Of a DNA stretch of 64,000 nt, positions 13,301-28,300 are shown piece by piece. Source of the stretch: Heliocidaris erythrogramma (taxonomy: Eukaryota; Echinodermata; Echinoidea; Camarodonta; Echinometridae); contig CM046853.1 in NCBI GenBank assembly GCA_025617745.1, forward strand, positions 1,422,873 through 1,486,872. Direction: 5' to 3'. The notes beneath the pieces were generated by a model. It did no database searches, was not told the DNA's origin, and saw only the letters and a list, made by a program, of their open reading frames with translations. Within the stretch, counting starts at the first letter, position 1. Each line of letters opens with the position of its first letter. The position numbers were made by a program, and so were the translations under genes.

Positions 13301-16300
13301 CCTGTTTATTTACATAGTGGATTACTGAAGCCAAGACAATGCAGTTCCACTATTGGCCATCTCCCTAGCACTTTTCCATGATAACTTAGACCTCATTTCA
13401 TAATGACACTGGTTTTGTGGAACTGCTTTAGTGCATGTTGCAGATACATGTAGTTAACTTTCTTTCTTTAAAACTGATGTGAATCATTCAGGACATTTTC
13501 ATGATATGTTCAAACTTTTGATCAGGTCTGGTTCATTAAGTTTTCTTTGCCTCAAAGCTTGAGACGTGCTCTACTTTGTTGTATGTTGTTGTGGTACTCT
13601 AAGCATTATATTCCATGCATTGTAGTATAGTTGTTAGATCACTAAAACCTGCAAAAAAGAACTTAGATGTGTTACTATTTAACATTTGGTAGTAGTACTG
13701 AGCTGTTAGTTTTGTCTTTTTTATGCCAAATGTTTTTTTGAAAGAAAGAAGTGAAGATATGGTTCACTTCACAAGGGTGTCATGTCCGTTACGCTAGCAT
13801 ATTAATACTATCTGAGAAATATTAGCCTATAAAGGAGAAAACACCATAGCATCAACTAATAATTTGTTCTGTTTTGGTATGGAGGGTAGTATTAACTAAA
13901 ATGTATCATAAATTGTAGCTAGCTGGTGCAGAAGCAAGTTTGCTTTATTTTTTATATCTTGTGTAAACATTGAAAAACCAACCCTTCTAAAATTACAGAA
14001 ATATATGAGATAGTACAGAATACCAGTTATAAATGTGTGTCCCTATCTTTCAACCTTACTATATGAACAATAAAATATCTGCCATATCTCGTAATAAAAC
14101 AAATATGTCCGCTCACAAAAAGTGGACAAAACTGTCATGTCCGTTACGCTCAATGCGTCATGTCCGTTACGCTACATTCTGAGCTATAAAAAAAGAATGC
14201 AATGTAAAACTAATCTCAAACATGAATTTATGATTACAGCATGACTTTAAGTTTTAATTAATACCCAAACCAGGTTCATTCTATCCCAAAACTCACAGGA
14301 ATTTTCATAATAAAAAGTAGGTTAAAAAAGCCTTGTCCATTTTGTGTCATGTCCGTTACGCTCACAACGATTTTCTCCACAACCGTTCAATAAAATGATG
14401 TGAAATTTCATGAGTATATCCCTGATAGTCAAATGTGTCTGATAAACTCAATAAAAATTGTTTGGAGACTGCCAATTCTATTGTGTGATGTTTTGAATTA
14501 CAAAAAACTGTCTGAATGTCATGTCCGTTACGCTGGAATTGACCACATGTTCTTCAGGCACATCTTACACTTTCTATTTTCCTTCTCTGATTTGAGATGG
14601 TCTGACTGCATTACAAGCTCTCTCAACAATTGAATGAAAGCCTACTGGCAATTATTACACTGTGCGTGTAGGCCTACCATTTAGTTTTCTTCTGTGTACC
14701 TCTAATGAGATCAAGTTCCAATTTTCTGTAACTAATTAAGCTTACCCCCTACTGAGTCTGTATTATAATTGATGTTGTGTGTCAATACAGTCCTTCATAA
14801 TCTGCTTATTAATGATGAGAAAACATGGGCTTCAAACATACAGCATCCTGCATGTATCAAATGATGCATCTCCACAGCTTTTTACATTAGCTGTAACATT
14901 ATGACAAATGAATCAAAACTCTAATACACTGTAACCTTTCATACAACTGACTTGGGCTACAGAAGTCTCCAGAATAATCTTGTTCACAAACACAATTTAC
15001 AAATATGTAGCAAGGTAAGAAATACTTGGACATGGTTTTAGGCTACATGTAGTTGAGCTTAATCTATTATATTGTTTCTTCATTAGTATTGTGATATTTG
15101 GGCAATGTTCATTCACAATTTTGTTATTTCAAAATCAGAAAAGAAAAATACATCACAGCAATTCAACCATTCAACACTTTTCCATACAACAATATTATAA
15201 GAAGTAAGAAGACTTTATTTTCAAAGCAAGGTTATAATTCTTTTATTTTTTCCTAAATAAATGTCTGCTTTTTTTATTGTTTTTTTATTCTATTACTACA
15301 GTTAACTTTGCATAAGTCGAATCTGTTGGGGCCACAAGAAATAGTTTGACTTATGCAAAATTCGACTTAGGAAATGTAATTAACATGTTTTGCATAGTTT
15401 GGTCAAAAAAATTGATTCAAATTAGGTAAAGTTCGACTTACAGTGTATGCGACTTCGAGTTATGCAAGGTTAACTGTATTATTATATTTTTTTCTTGTAT
15501 TTTCCAGCTAATAAATGAACAAAAAATTTAAAAATAAATAAAATAAATGAAGCTGGCAGAATAATCTTTATAGTACACCCATGTCTTTACAGTGTCCTCC
15601 TCCAATAGAGAATTTAGAGTACAGTTCAATTCATTTCAACATTGCATGGGAAGCAATCTTAGGGTAAAGGTCAATTTTCATCTCATCTAATATCATCAAC
15701 TCCATTCACCTCACTGAACTCTTCTACCTACACCTTATGACCCAATCACATACATCACTGTATTCTTAGTATAGGGGGTGGATATTGGTTTGTTCAAAAT
15801 GTAAACCATATGGGCAGATACATGTAGACAAGTCCCCAGGTGTTCAAAGCACATTGATTATATGGACAAAATGTGTGTAATCAACATTATCATTCCCTGC
15901 GATTACCATTTTAAGGCAATTTTTAAACTTTCAAGTGCTTAAATTGATATATGAAATGCCTGGACTACCTGAAGAAACATTGGAAAGTTTCCTATTAAGT
16001 GATTAATTATAATTGTTTGTTAATTGAACTTGTAAATGCTACTGCCATCTTGTTAATGGCTGGCATTTTCAAATGTTATGCAACATTCAACAATTAATGA
16101 ATTATTTTGACTATATATTTGTTATTTTGAGTATTTAAGCACTGTGTCAAAAAGAAAAATTACATTTTATGAATAATGAAGAATTTCTTGTTCTTTGTTT
16201 CTTTACCAAACTTATGCTTTACCAACTTTGAAAAATTTCAAAGACATAATTTAATTAAAGGAGAATTAACACTACAATATAAAATGTACTTATGTTCAAA

Positions 16301-19300
16301 GGTGTAATATATTCTTAATCATTGACCTGTATCACTTTAGAAGTAAAATATCAGAAAAGGGTTTAAATCAAGACATTCTAGCACACTGTATCATCTGCTA
16401 ACACTTCATGGGGGATGTCATTTTCTTGATGACATGGAGTTGTACATGAACCATTGGAGACCATTCCGGTCAGGAAGATATTTTTAATCCATGATCTAAA
16501 TTGCTTCTATTCATTATAAAAAAAGCCCCATATATGATGGAAAATACATAACAGGTGTATACATTTAGTTTAAAATTTGAAATTTATAGATTTCTTTTTA
16601 AATTCTCCGGTTTCGCTAACTAGAAATCGATTTCTTGGTCTTGCCTGGCAGAGCAGAACATAATTTATACAACGCGCATTCTGACTTTAGAAGTCCATTA
16701 TACTATATTATACATCCATATTATAAAGAGGAAGTTATATTTTTGTTTCATATACGCACTATCCATTACTCAAAACTTGGCAAAAGAAGATCTTGGAAAG
16801 ACTGGGGAAAAACCTGGTAATCAGTCATAAGACAGCAGAAATGTACCATCAGAAAGAAAATATTTTTTCTCAACCATATATCCAAGTTCATATTCAATGT
16901 GTGTGCACGCCAAATTTGCTGAGCATTGCTCCAAAAATGAGGAAGTGGTGTGATCTGCAATACTGTATTTTCCTGTTTTATTGCCATATGTCATTGCCAT
17001 ATTTCTTTTACAATGCCATCACATGACCAGAACTCAACTTTATCTTTAATGCTTTCTTACTTTGGTTTTTCCTTCTCTTTTCCTTGCGTCTTTTCTTTTT
17101 TGGAGAATAGACAGGTTTGCATAAATGTATAGCCTACCGGTATACAATACATGTAACCCTTATATAATTCAACCTATTTTATGTCTTTTTACTCAACAAT
17201 GATAATTCAACTCTAATTTATGATCACATATACTATTGTAAAATGAAACTCTACAAAAAAAACATCTACTTAATACACCCCCAGTTACAGAGGAAGAGAG
17301 AGGAAGAGAGAGAGAGAGAGATTGGGGGGGGGGGGGGGGTAGTGAGATTTAGCAAGGGTAAAGGGACACCTGCCTGTGCATAATGAGGCACAAGGAGGAT
17401 TGGAACAAAGCATAGACTCTCATATTACAAGTCTGTGAACCAACCCTGAGATCTATGTTGCCTATAACCTCTTGACTCACTCACACAGTCTTATGTGCTC
17501 AAGAATGCCAGAGCACAGCAGTAACTCTTGTACAGGATCATGAAATCTTCTCAAAGAAATTTTCAATTTTCAACAGACATTTGTATGATGATTAAAAACC
17601 GTAGATCTAATCATGACCTCATTTTATCACATCAGAAGTACATGAGAAGAAGCTCTAGAACAGCATTTTTTGTTGAATACATTTATTTTCTGCATACAGG
17701 TGCTTGTATTATGTATGAAATTATTATAAACTTGCAAGAGAAAAATTTAACAGGATTGCCATTTACAAATGTAGGTGTGAAAGAAGATGGGCATGAAGAA
17801 ATGTTGCTTATTTCTAAGCCTGAGTCGAATCGATTGGTTAGCCGGTGTTCAATCGAAGACATCGAATCCCGATTTCGTTTTGGCAAAACCGGTGCATCGA
17901 TTTGTAGTCGTAGATTCGTAGCCACCATGAAAAAAGCAAATAAAAAAAGAAACTCCGTATACAGCATAATACTAGCAGAGAACGTGAAGGCGACTTCAAA
18001 CTGTTGGCTAACTTTCGCTAATTCGCTCGCGGAGGACGTTGCGCTTTACCTGTGCTTTCTCTATGGAAAAATTGTTTTGTCGTTACGAACTGAAGTTTAC
18101 GATAATATTCTTGCACTCTCTCTGCATTGTCAATTTGACAATTGTATAATTGAACATGATAAATACGGGCATGAGTACGAGTGTTCCTACTTAATTCGCA
18201 ATAACTAATATCACACTCTCATCAAATTGGCAATTGCTTCTTGGAAAATGATCTGAAGCTGAATATTGAAGTCGAGTCATGAGCGACGAAAAGTTTATTT
18301 CGTATTGTTTTTTTTTTGCATCGCACAAACGTGTTCCATTCAGCTCTCCAAAGACAAAGTAAGATTATTAATTCTTTGAATTTGAATCATTGTCGGATGT
18401 GTCGACAATGAGCATCGCTTCGTGCGACACTAGAGTGATATTTTGGCTAGCCATACGGACTAGAAACTTAAGATTTTGGCTCGTCAGCTTTTTTTACTAG
18501 CCATTGGCTAGCGGGCTTTCGTTAATGTCGAGCAGCGAGAGCCCCATACATATGCCCGCGATGCCAGCGGACCGGTCACCGGTGCATGGTGCATGCACTG
18601 CGTGCAACTCTGTTTTCACCGCCCATCATTTATCGATGCACCGGTATTCGATCGAATCAAAGCCGTCGAATCCCGGATTATGAATTATTCGATATGACTC
18701 AGGCTTACTTATTTCCCTTCTTTTCTTGAGATGATTGTCTCAATTTAATGCACAAATTCTTCATTCCCTATATAAAATACATTTTATATTAAAGAGATGT
18801 ATCCTGACACATGATTTAAATGGACTCTAAAGGGACTCTAATCAAACAAACAGCTTGCTCATCTTGTTGAATGATAAAATCAAATCGGGAGCAACATTAT
18901 CAGTGCTACATTGTAGGGGATAGTTCTTGGAGAGAATACAGAATATAACAGATACATGTAAGCCTGCATGTAGGGGGCCCAGTCAGAAAAAGTGTTCTCC
19001 AACCCAGAAATTTCCAGGGATCTCATCCAAAATCATCTTGGGGGAATTCCACCAGAATTACTGGCACATACATATAGATTGATGAGTGCCACTGTGATAA
19101 CCTCCTTGTTTAAACATCCACTGAGCAACAACACTGCACTCAAGACAAGGATGAGACAGTGGGGAATCCCAAAGAAATACTGTCTGTGGAATGAATATTA
19201 GGTAATCTATCAAAGCTTCAATTCCTTGACATACAAATAGTCTCAGAAAACTCAAACCTTATACTTGATAATTGCATGAAAACTACTACAAATAAGAGAG

Positions 19301-22300
19301 AGGCTGGATAGCAATTCCAAAGGCTTACACATATAAATTTGTGAGAATAACACAAAAAACTGTTGGTTTTGAGAAGTTTAGGAAGTTCCAGGGAAAAGAC
19401 TTTTCTCAGAGGGAAGCTGCAGGGTAATAATAGAGTAACAATATCATAATCATCTCATCTCATCGCAGAGAAATCTTCCCTTCATAGACTGGGAATTCTA
19501 TCAGATTCAGTTAGGGATCCTCCCTCTTTGTAACAAACCCATGTGACTAATCATAAAAGCATGTGTTTGACAAAGGCTCTTTTTATAGCAATCTCAGACC
19601 CAACCTGTTTGGTGGTTAAATGGTTAGGGCTAGGACAGAGTCATGGTAAGATGAAATACAAGTCTGTTTATTTTGGTGGTTTGTCAGAGCTCATAAATTC
19701 CTGTTTTTCACTACCTAACCCAAACCATTTAAAATAATTTATTAGGATTATCAGTGAATACAGCTTTACGCACACATTTCATCTACTTTCTAAACTGATA
19801 TTTCTTGGCAAACCACTAAATTTTGCTCATTGGCTCAGATTAGCCATGAAGTTTCATGACTTGTGTATTCCTAATGTTGATGTCAATTTGCTTAGTCTTT
19901 TACTACGGAAAATCTAATATCATATTTATAAAATCTATCTAAAAAGAAAATTAGATGGGATTTTTATTCACTCATCATTCAGCCCCATTACAAAGCCTTT
20001 AATCACAGCGGCATGCTAGGTCTTTTCTTTGCTGATCTACTACGCAGCAGTACTGGATCTGTCGATCCTTAAAATGCGCGGAACTCAACAGTCCTTTGAT
20101 TTCAAGAAGTCGACACACGCGTGCAGGCCGCCTTTACACAACCGCTAACGTTACTTATTTTCTTATTTTTAACTTTGAAATCTTTCATCAATTTCGTATG
20201 AAAGGTTTTCATGAATAATTCAGTTCCTGGTAGAGAAAATGAACTGATCAGAAGCTTGTGGAGTTAAGAAACTATTCAGCCTATTCTAGTCATGGGGTAT
20301 TAGTGATATGTTACGGCAAATATGATAACATAATTTTCCACATATGTAACAAAAATACGACTGCTGACCATTTTCTTTTTTTAAAAATGAGAAAAAAAAT
20401 TTGTGTGTGGACATTTTTTATCAAGAAAACAATTATAAATACTTTCAGTTTTCTCCCGCTATCTTCCCTTTGTTGGTCCCCATCAAATAATGGACAAGCT
20501 CAGTCTTTTCCGTTAGGTTCCTTTTATTTGATTGCTTAAAATGCACTGAACTGTAAAGTTCAACGTGGTTCAAACAGTTTAAACGAAACGAGTTGTACTG
20601 CAATATTTGGTAAGGTTGGTGAATGATTCATATACTCTCAGTCGTCTTGAATATATGAATATTGATTACGTTGACGGATACTAAAAGGCGGCGTGCACGT
20701 GTGTCGACTTCTCGCAATCAGAGGACTTTCGCGCGTTTCGAGGATCGACAGAGCTAAAGAAAAGACCCAGCATGCCACCTTCATGAAAGGCTACCTGTGA
20801 TGTAGAGTGGAAGACTATATAAACGTCAGACCAAATCTTGGCCTAGATCTGAATTCAGGACTAGATCTATATTATAAACATACTTTCTCATCATATGTCC
20901 TCATGTACTTGTCCTATCGCCAAGAAGCCACTGAGAATTGGGTAAGTAGATCGAGATCTAACTTAGATTCTAAATCCTTTATTTTTACATATTTTTTTAA
21001 AAATCTTTATGTCTACATCTAGACCATGAAGAATCTAGACCAAAGTGTAATCAAGGCTATCTAATATATTAAATGGAAGGAGTGTAATATACGTTCTTTT
21101 GACCAAGGAGTTATATTTTCTCTTGTGATCATATTATAACCCCTTGGGAAATACAACTCCCTTTGGCAGTCCAAAGAATGTTATATTACACACCCTATCA
21201 GTCAATATCTCTATATTTGTCATCCCTATGTTTTTCCCTGTAGGTTGGTGGTGCCAAATCTTCGTATCAAACTTCAAAAACAGTCATCAACACAAGGAAA
21301 ACAAATTTCAACCATAACTTATGACTCTAATGTATATATGTGAATAGATACCACTGATATAGACATCTATCACACGGCCTGTGGTATGACTTATCATAAA
21401 TGAGTGTATTGTGTAGCAGAATTCAATCTGTAGCATCAATAAACATCACAGACCAGGGAATAGATTAGAATATCAGCTGTACATGCTCACTACTCAACTA
21501 CATCATTTCCATCAGAGATTTGGGTGAAGAAAATAAAATAGACTTGTTGCACATGACTCACCTTCTCATAGATGTAAATGCATATTTGTTTGTTGTTGTT
21601 TTTTTAAATTCTGGAATACCATATATATCATATACATGTATCATAATTATCACTGTCTGAGACAAGGATAAAATATAGCATGACCCAACAAATTCCACAC
21701 AGTGCTTCATGTTTACGTCATTTTTTTCTTCAACTTTATAAAACTGTCTAGTTCGCAGACATCCCATTGAAACGTCATTTTTGATACACACGTTTCAATG
21801 GGATGTTCAATTTGAACTTGTGACAAATTCATGAAACGATGCCCAGTTTTGTGAGCAAGATTTTTTAATTCCACTATGCGTCGTATACACACAATCCTCA
21901 TAGGTACTGCACACATTTATACTGTGTAGTTTCAATGATGTTGTTGGGAGTACATCGCTGACCCGGCATCTAAATCATTTTTTTGCTTCTCATTTGTTTA
22001 ATATTCCACTTTAGGAGGCAAAATCTTCACATACAACTGTAATCTTAGTATTGCTAGTATCTTGCTATTTATCAACAAAAATAAAAGAAATCTGATGAAA
22101 AGTTTTTGAGGACTTACCAAAACTATACATTACCTTTAAACATTATTTCAATTTGACAACTTTTAATCAAAGCTATGTAGTTCCTCTTAAAAATAATTTG
22201 TTTCCTCTTAAATATAAATAAAAAAACAAAGCAAATGAAAACATTAAATCTATGTTTAAAAACGTTAAACAAAGATTTTAGATGAATAAATTTGATTGGG

Positions 22301-25300
22301 GAACAATTATGCACAGTATTCCAATTAGAAAAAATGCATACTTACTCTTTCTTGAAGAATATCTTGGAATAACTGAGACATATAGCATGTTCTTGTATTC
22401 ATGAGGGGTTGGGATGATGTAAAATATGTGCCATGGCTCTACTATGATTGTATCTGAAGTCAGTGTAGTGGATAGGAACCCTCTAAATGGTTTATCATAT
22501 TGGCTGACCCAAGCATCCTCCTGTACATTAAAGGAGAATAAAAGTATACAATTAACATAACTGATTCCACAGCAACAATCACATATATTGTAAAATCAGA
22601 CAGTTCATGGACTTTTTGAGGGGTCCTGATTCATGAAAGTTTAATTCAGTGAAAGTTGCTAGTTTTACAGTAATGCGAGACTCATTATGTATCTTCAACA
22701 TATTCTGATCTTCATATTATTATGATATAAACCCAATGAAAATCCTTTTTTTTCCCCAAAAGATTTAGTTAACAAGCATAATAGCACAGTCCAGTTTATT
22801 TTAGGCCCATGGTATAAGAACGCATGGTATAAGAACACATGGTACATGTATAAGAACACTAATTTATGGTTGTAGACTACTCTTTAATAAAGAATACCTT
22901 TGAACTTAGTTACATGTACATGTATATTCAGTGTCCACAATTTTAATACATTGTCAAGCTTAAGTCAACCAGCAAATGCATTTTGTAAACAAATGTTTGT
23001 ACTACATGTAGATACATTTATGATCTACAAGTACAATGTATACAGAACACAAACTGTCTAATATTTTCAATATCAGGCACAAATCTTTTAAAGGGATACT
23101 CAACCGCAGATTGTGGACGTTTTTATGCCATGAGAGGGCACCGTGATCATGCCGTTGCCCCGTTGTGCGCAAACTTCGGACAGACTAGTCGGTGTGCAAC
23201 ATGCATGCTCCGCCTGAGCTCGACCTCTCGTGCGAGATTCGGTCGGCTGCGTGCAGTCCAAAATATAATCCTAGTAGTTTGACGGACGCGTTTGACGCAC
23301 AAACTTTGTGTACGAGTGAAAGGGGCTTACACAATCCTGATTTTCCCCACGACCACCTGGTGGCGGATCCCTTAAAAATTGTACAGGCAAGAGAGTCAAC
23401 TTCTTCAATAATTTTGCCAAAAACTTATCATTGCACACAAACTTGATAAGGTTTGCTTTGGGATAAAAAAAACACTATAGTTTCCAAAGCACATTAAAGC
23501 CACCTAGATTTGGGGGATTAGGCTCATTTCCCAGATCAGAAGTAGCAAGGTAGGATCTCTTCCCATATTTATCCATAATGTTGAACAAGAAACAAACATG
23601 ATTTGGTTTGTAATTCTATTGCTAATAATTCTTCGAGAGGACAAACATCATCTCACTCTAGAGTTATTTTTGGACTGCCAGCATGAGATGAAGGATATGT
23701 GAAAGCAATAAACTTTGACCTACTGGTAATTCTTCTCTGCAGGGGCTCATTTCATGAAACTTCACCTATCCACTAACTCGGTATGTCAAAGGAGATTTAT
23801 TCTTTACTGAACATGCTTTGTTTTGTAAAATGGCATTCTTGAAGCTGAACATAGAGGAGTGAACCATGGGTTTATCATTTCAGTTCACTAAAATTTGAGG
23901 ATATATGATGTATCACATATCAACCAGAAACATAATTTGGCTAATTTTTTAGTAAAGAAGATGAATTGAAAGAACAGGAATGTAATCTCTCTTTTTGTCT
24001 ACCATGTCTATTTCTCCTGCACATAAAATGATACTCATTCCTAAAAATCAACTTCCAAGATGTACTTACCGAGATACCACTAAACTGAAGTGTTACAATG
24101 TTTTCAATCTCATCTTGGGACAGCTCACTGGCTGATATCCGATAATGATCAATGCCGTGACTTTTATCATCCGTCTGAAAATATAAACAAGTGAACATTT
24201 AACTTGATTCAATTTAGAGTTTATATCAAGTTCTGTAAATTCAGTTCAAGAAAAACAATCATTCTGAATTGTTAATCATGCCCTGTTTCATAAAACTTGT
24301 TATTAATAACAAGTTACAATAATTGTTTTAAGGCTACTGAAATCCTTGAATCTGATTGGCTGAGAGCAAATTTATCATGGAAATGGGGCAGTTGTTATTG
24401 ATTACAAATTTTATGAAACGGGCCCTGAAAGGTTATTTGGACCAGCAAAATAATGACAATCTTGCCAGAGATCTCATGAATTGAAAAGCAGCTTGAACTC
24501 TGCTTTGCTGAATTTCCATACAATCTGCTTTGCTTGATTTAAATACACTTATTTGTTCATTATTCAGCTTTTAATCAATAAAAAGGAAACCCATATTTCA
24601 ACCCCAATATCTTCAAAACAAACCACTATTGCTGCAATATATCATTATAATGGTATCATCATGGATGACTAAGCATTAAACATTGTTAAAAAGCATGTCA
24701 AAATCATCTTTGCCCAAGTTTGGGCTGAATGGTGATCAGGAGTTACATGTACACTTTTACTATTTGTGCATTCGACTAGAATGGAGACAATATACCTGTT
24801 CACAAATATATTCAAATTTTATGCATACTTTTAAAACAAAGGTTGTTCTTGACAACCTGAAAGCTTGTCAGACATAGCAACAAGTAATCTATGCTCACTT
24901 GATTCCAAGTATTGTACATGTATTTCCTTCATTAATAACAGGTTAATATAATACCTCGTTACTAGGTCCCCAAGGAAAGAAACATCCATAAATTTGAATA
25001 ACTTTGTGAACAGGTCAGCCAACCTTGGGTTGATCATCAATTCCATTCAAAACTTGGGCAGAGGCAGATTTGACATGAATCAGGAAAATTGTTACTGTTC
25101 AGCTGTCCATGGTCAGATTTCATTGATCAAGGTGTCACATTAAAGGTTACAAAATATGCTACAATTTGAAGTATCTCTGATCAAATCTTTATTTACTGAT
25201 TGCAACAACATTTAGGGTTGAATCTGGGTTTCCTTTTAATTGACTCATACTATATTTCTAATAAAATGGTTGGGCAGATAAAGTATAAATCATTGTAGTC

Positions 25301-28300
25301 TTAAACATTCATTGCATTTTCATTTGATTCTGTGAAAATTTCATTTTTCAAAAACTCAAGATTACTTTAAAATAGATCACACTTTATTTGGAGTTTTAAA
25401 ATGGATTTATTTCACGTGACCTTACAGTGGACTGAAAGGTAAACAAACTCCACTGTAATGTTAGATTATTTTGTTATGTTAACCAAAGTACCAAACTCAA
25501 TAAATTCACCCTTTAAAACAAGCACTGGCATTACTTAATTGCTGCCCTTTTTAATAAAACCATCAGGGCTGAATATGATGGTTTAAGTAGATAAATTCTA
25601 AGAGTAAAATAATAAAATATTACAGAATAGGTTGACCAATCAAAGTGGTTTGGCAGTATAAGCAATACTACTACATGTATTTTTTTTTTCTTGTTTAAAC
25701 AAAATATTGATTTACATCTACATGTATGTCAATGATGTTCAATTTCAATAAATTGATTGTGTACAGCTACATACATCTGAGGCAAATTTTCAGGGCAATA
25801 ACAGTTGTTAGTCACTAGCATACAATTTGTAGTATTATAAAGTAAAATATCAAATCAAGTCACATACTGTTTGAGCAACATGTGTGGTAGAGGGACCACC
25901 AGATGAAGCTCGTCTTGTAGTGGTTGGTTGACGCGATGTGTGGAGCAGCGCTGTAGTTGCTCTCTCAGGTGTTGAAGGTGGTAGCGATGTGTGGAGCAAC
26001 GATGTGTTTGCTATTTTGGGTGTTGTAGGTGGTAGCGATGTGTGGAGTAGCGCTGTAGTTGCTCTCTCAGGTGTTGTAGGTGGTAGCGATGTGTGGAGCA
26101 TTGACGTGGTTACTTTATCAGGCGTTGTTGGTGGTAGCGATGTGTGGAGTAGCGCTGTAGTTGCTCTCTCAGGTGTTGTAGGTGGTAGCGATGTGTGGAG
26201 CATTGACGTGGTTACTTTATCAGGCGTTGTTGGTGGTAACGATGTGTGGCGTAGCGATGTGTGGAGTAGCGCTGTAGTTGCTCTCTCAGGAGTGGTAAGT
26301 TGGGCAGGAGTGATATGATCTGATGTGGTAAGAGTTTCTGATGTTGATGCGAACTGATCGGTTGATTGCTCCCCAAGTGCTGTGGCTAAAGCAGATGTCA
26401 ACACTCCTAAAGCTCTAGTGATCTCTGCTATAGGGAGAGTTGTAATGTCTGTATGCTCAGTTGTAGATGGTAATATGTCAGTATCTTGTGTGGTTGCTGG
26501 CAATTCTTCTGTAGTAGATTGATATTCTGTTACTGGTCTTGTTGGTGAAGTTGGTGGTTCAATGACAAGTATTGTACCGTCACCTCTTGGTGCTTCAGCT
26601 CCATCTGAAGTCAGATCTACTTCATTTGTTGTGGATTCTCCAAGACTGGTCGTCATCAATATTTCACCACCAGTGCCATTTCCAACCCCTGTTCCAGTTC
26701 CAATATCTTCTGTATATGTAAGCACTGTTGTCACTGAATGACTTACAAGAGCAGCAGGGCTAGCTTTGCTAGACCCTACAGTTGGTGTTACATTCTGTGT
26801 TGTGGCAATAGTTCCATTTGTGCTGTCAGGTGCAGATGTTAATATAGTCTGACTTTGTTGGGTAGGAGTCGACGGACTGAACTCCTTGTTGCTCTCCACT
26901 GTTATGATTGTTGTACCAATTGAAGTAAAATCTTCAGTTTGATATTCTGTTGTTACTGGTCTTGTTGGTGGAGTGGGTGATATGTTTGGTGAAGTTGGTG
27001 GTTCAATGATGGGTGGTCTTGTAATACCGTCACCTCTTGGTGCTTCAGCTCCATCTGAAGTCAGATCTACTTCATTTGTTGTGGATTCTCCAAGACTGGT
27101 CGTCATCAATATTTCACCACCAGTGCCATTTCCAACCCCTGTTCCAGTTCCAATATCTTCTGTATATGTATGCACTGTTGTCACTGAATGACTTACAAGA
27201 GCAGCAGGGCTAGCTTTGCTAGACCCTACAGTTGGTGTTACATTCTGTGTTGTGGCAATAGTTCCATTTGTGCTGTCAGGTGCAGATGTTAATATAGTCT
27301 GACTTTGTTGGGTAGGAGTCGACGGACTTAACTCCTTGTTGCTCCCATCTATTATGATTGTTGTACCAATGGAAGTAAAGTATTCAGTTTCAAATTCTGT
27401 TGTTACTGGTCTTGTTGGTGGAGTGGTTGATATGTTTGGTGAAGTTCGTGGTTCAATGAGGGGTCTTGTATAAGTACCGTCACCTCTTTGTTCTTCAGCT
27501 GTTAATCCCACTACGCAAACAACTGCACAGACAAAAAATGCAAAAGAGAAAGAAGATGTCAGTGAAGTTGTGATTGATAATAATGATTCCTCATGTTGCC
27601 TAGGGTTGATTAGCATACTATAAAATTGAAATAAATTATGTCTATCTGTATCTAATAAAAGCTTAGTGAAAAGAATCCACCATTGCACTTACATGTATAC
27701 ATGTATGTAAGCACTCTATGGATACAGGTATTAATTTCTTAAAATACAGAAATGTCCACAACATGTACAAATGTATATTAAAAAAAGCAAAGAAAATAGG
27801 CCATTTTCGTAATGCATTCATATTTAAAACTTACCTATTTGTCAAACTCCTAGTAACAAACTATTACATCTACCTGTTACAAGTCATTGTATTTCAATAT
27901 CAGAATGCAGATTGCATACATTAAGTGGTTGCTATGTTGGGAAAGCCAAAGGGTTTGTCCAACCTAACAATGCCTAATACATGCAATTCACATTCTGACT
28001 ATTGAAAAAGAATAGGTTTTTACAGGTGAATGTAAGTTTGTCACGTTTGGCATACATGTATATATGTGAATACAACGAAAATGGCCTATTAAATGTTTAC
28101 TCTTCCAGTAACTCGTACAAGTATGATCATGATGAATGAGAAAGAGCTATACTCAAGAAAATAAACAGGAATCTATTCTCACATAAATTTTTGAAAATGT
28201 TTATAATATATAGGGCCTATACACAATAGTCACTGACAATTCTTGTTTGAAAAGGCTGTTGTTGTATTTTAAACCATAAATAATAAATGAATCCACATCA

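Noticed and set aside
17528-18208. 226-codon plus-strand open frame
   Set aside because: It crosses the left boundary of the hAT-like element at 17815, so half is intron and half transposon, and it lies antisense in an intron. No recognisable domain.
23192-23446. 84-codon GC-richer open frame
   Set aside because: It mostly lies in a TTAA-bordered 280-bp block within an intron, has no splice sites and lies antisense to the host gene.
25938-26318. 126-codon plus-strand frame of VVGGSDVWS repeats
   Set aside because: It is the antisense shadow of the 51-bp mucin minisatellite, open only because the repeat length is a multiple of three.
27523-27688. Upstream extension of the mucin exon with an in-frame Met (MLINPRQHEES)
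   Set aside because: A strong pyrimidine-rich acceptor at 27523 and the phase-matched signal-peptide exon at 33945 give a much better N-terminus. The extension may still be used in a rare transcript.
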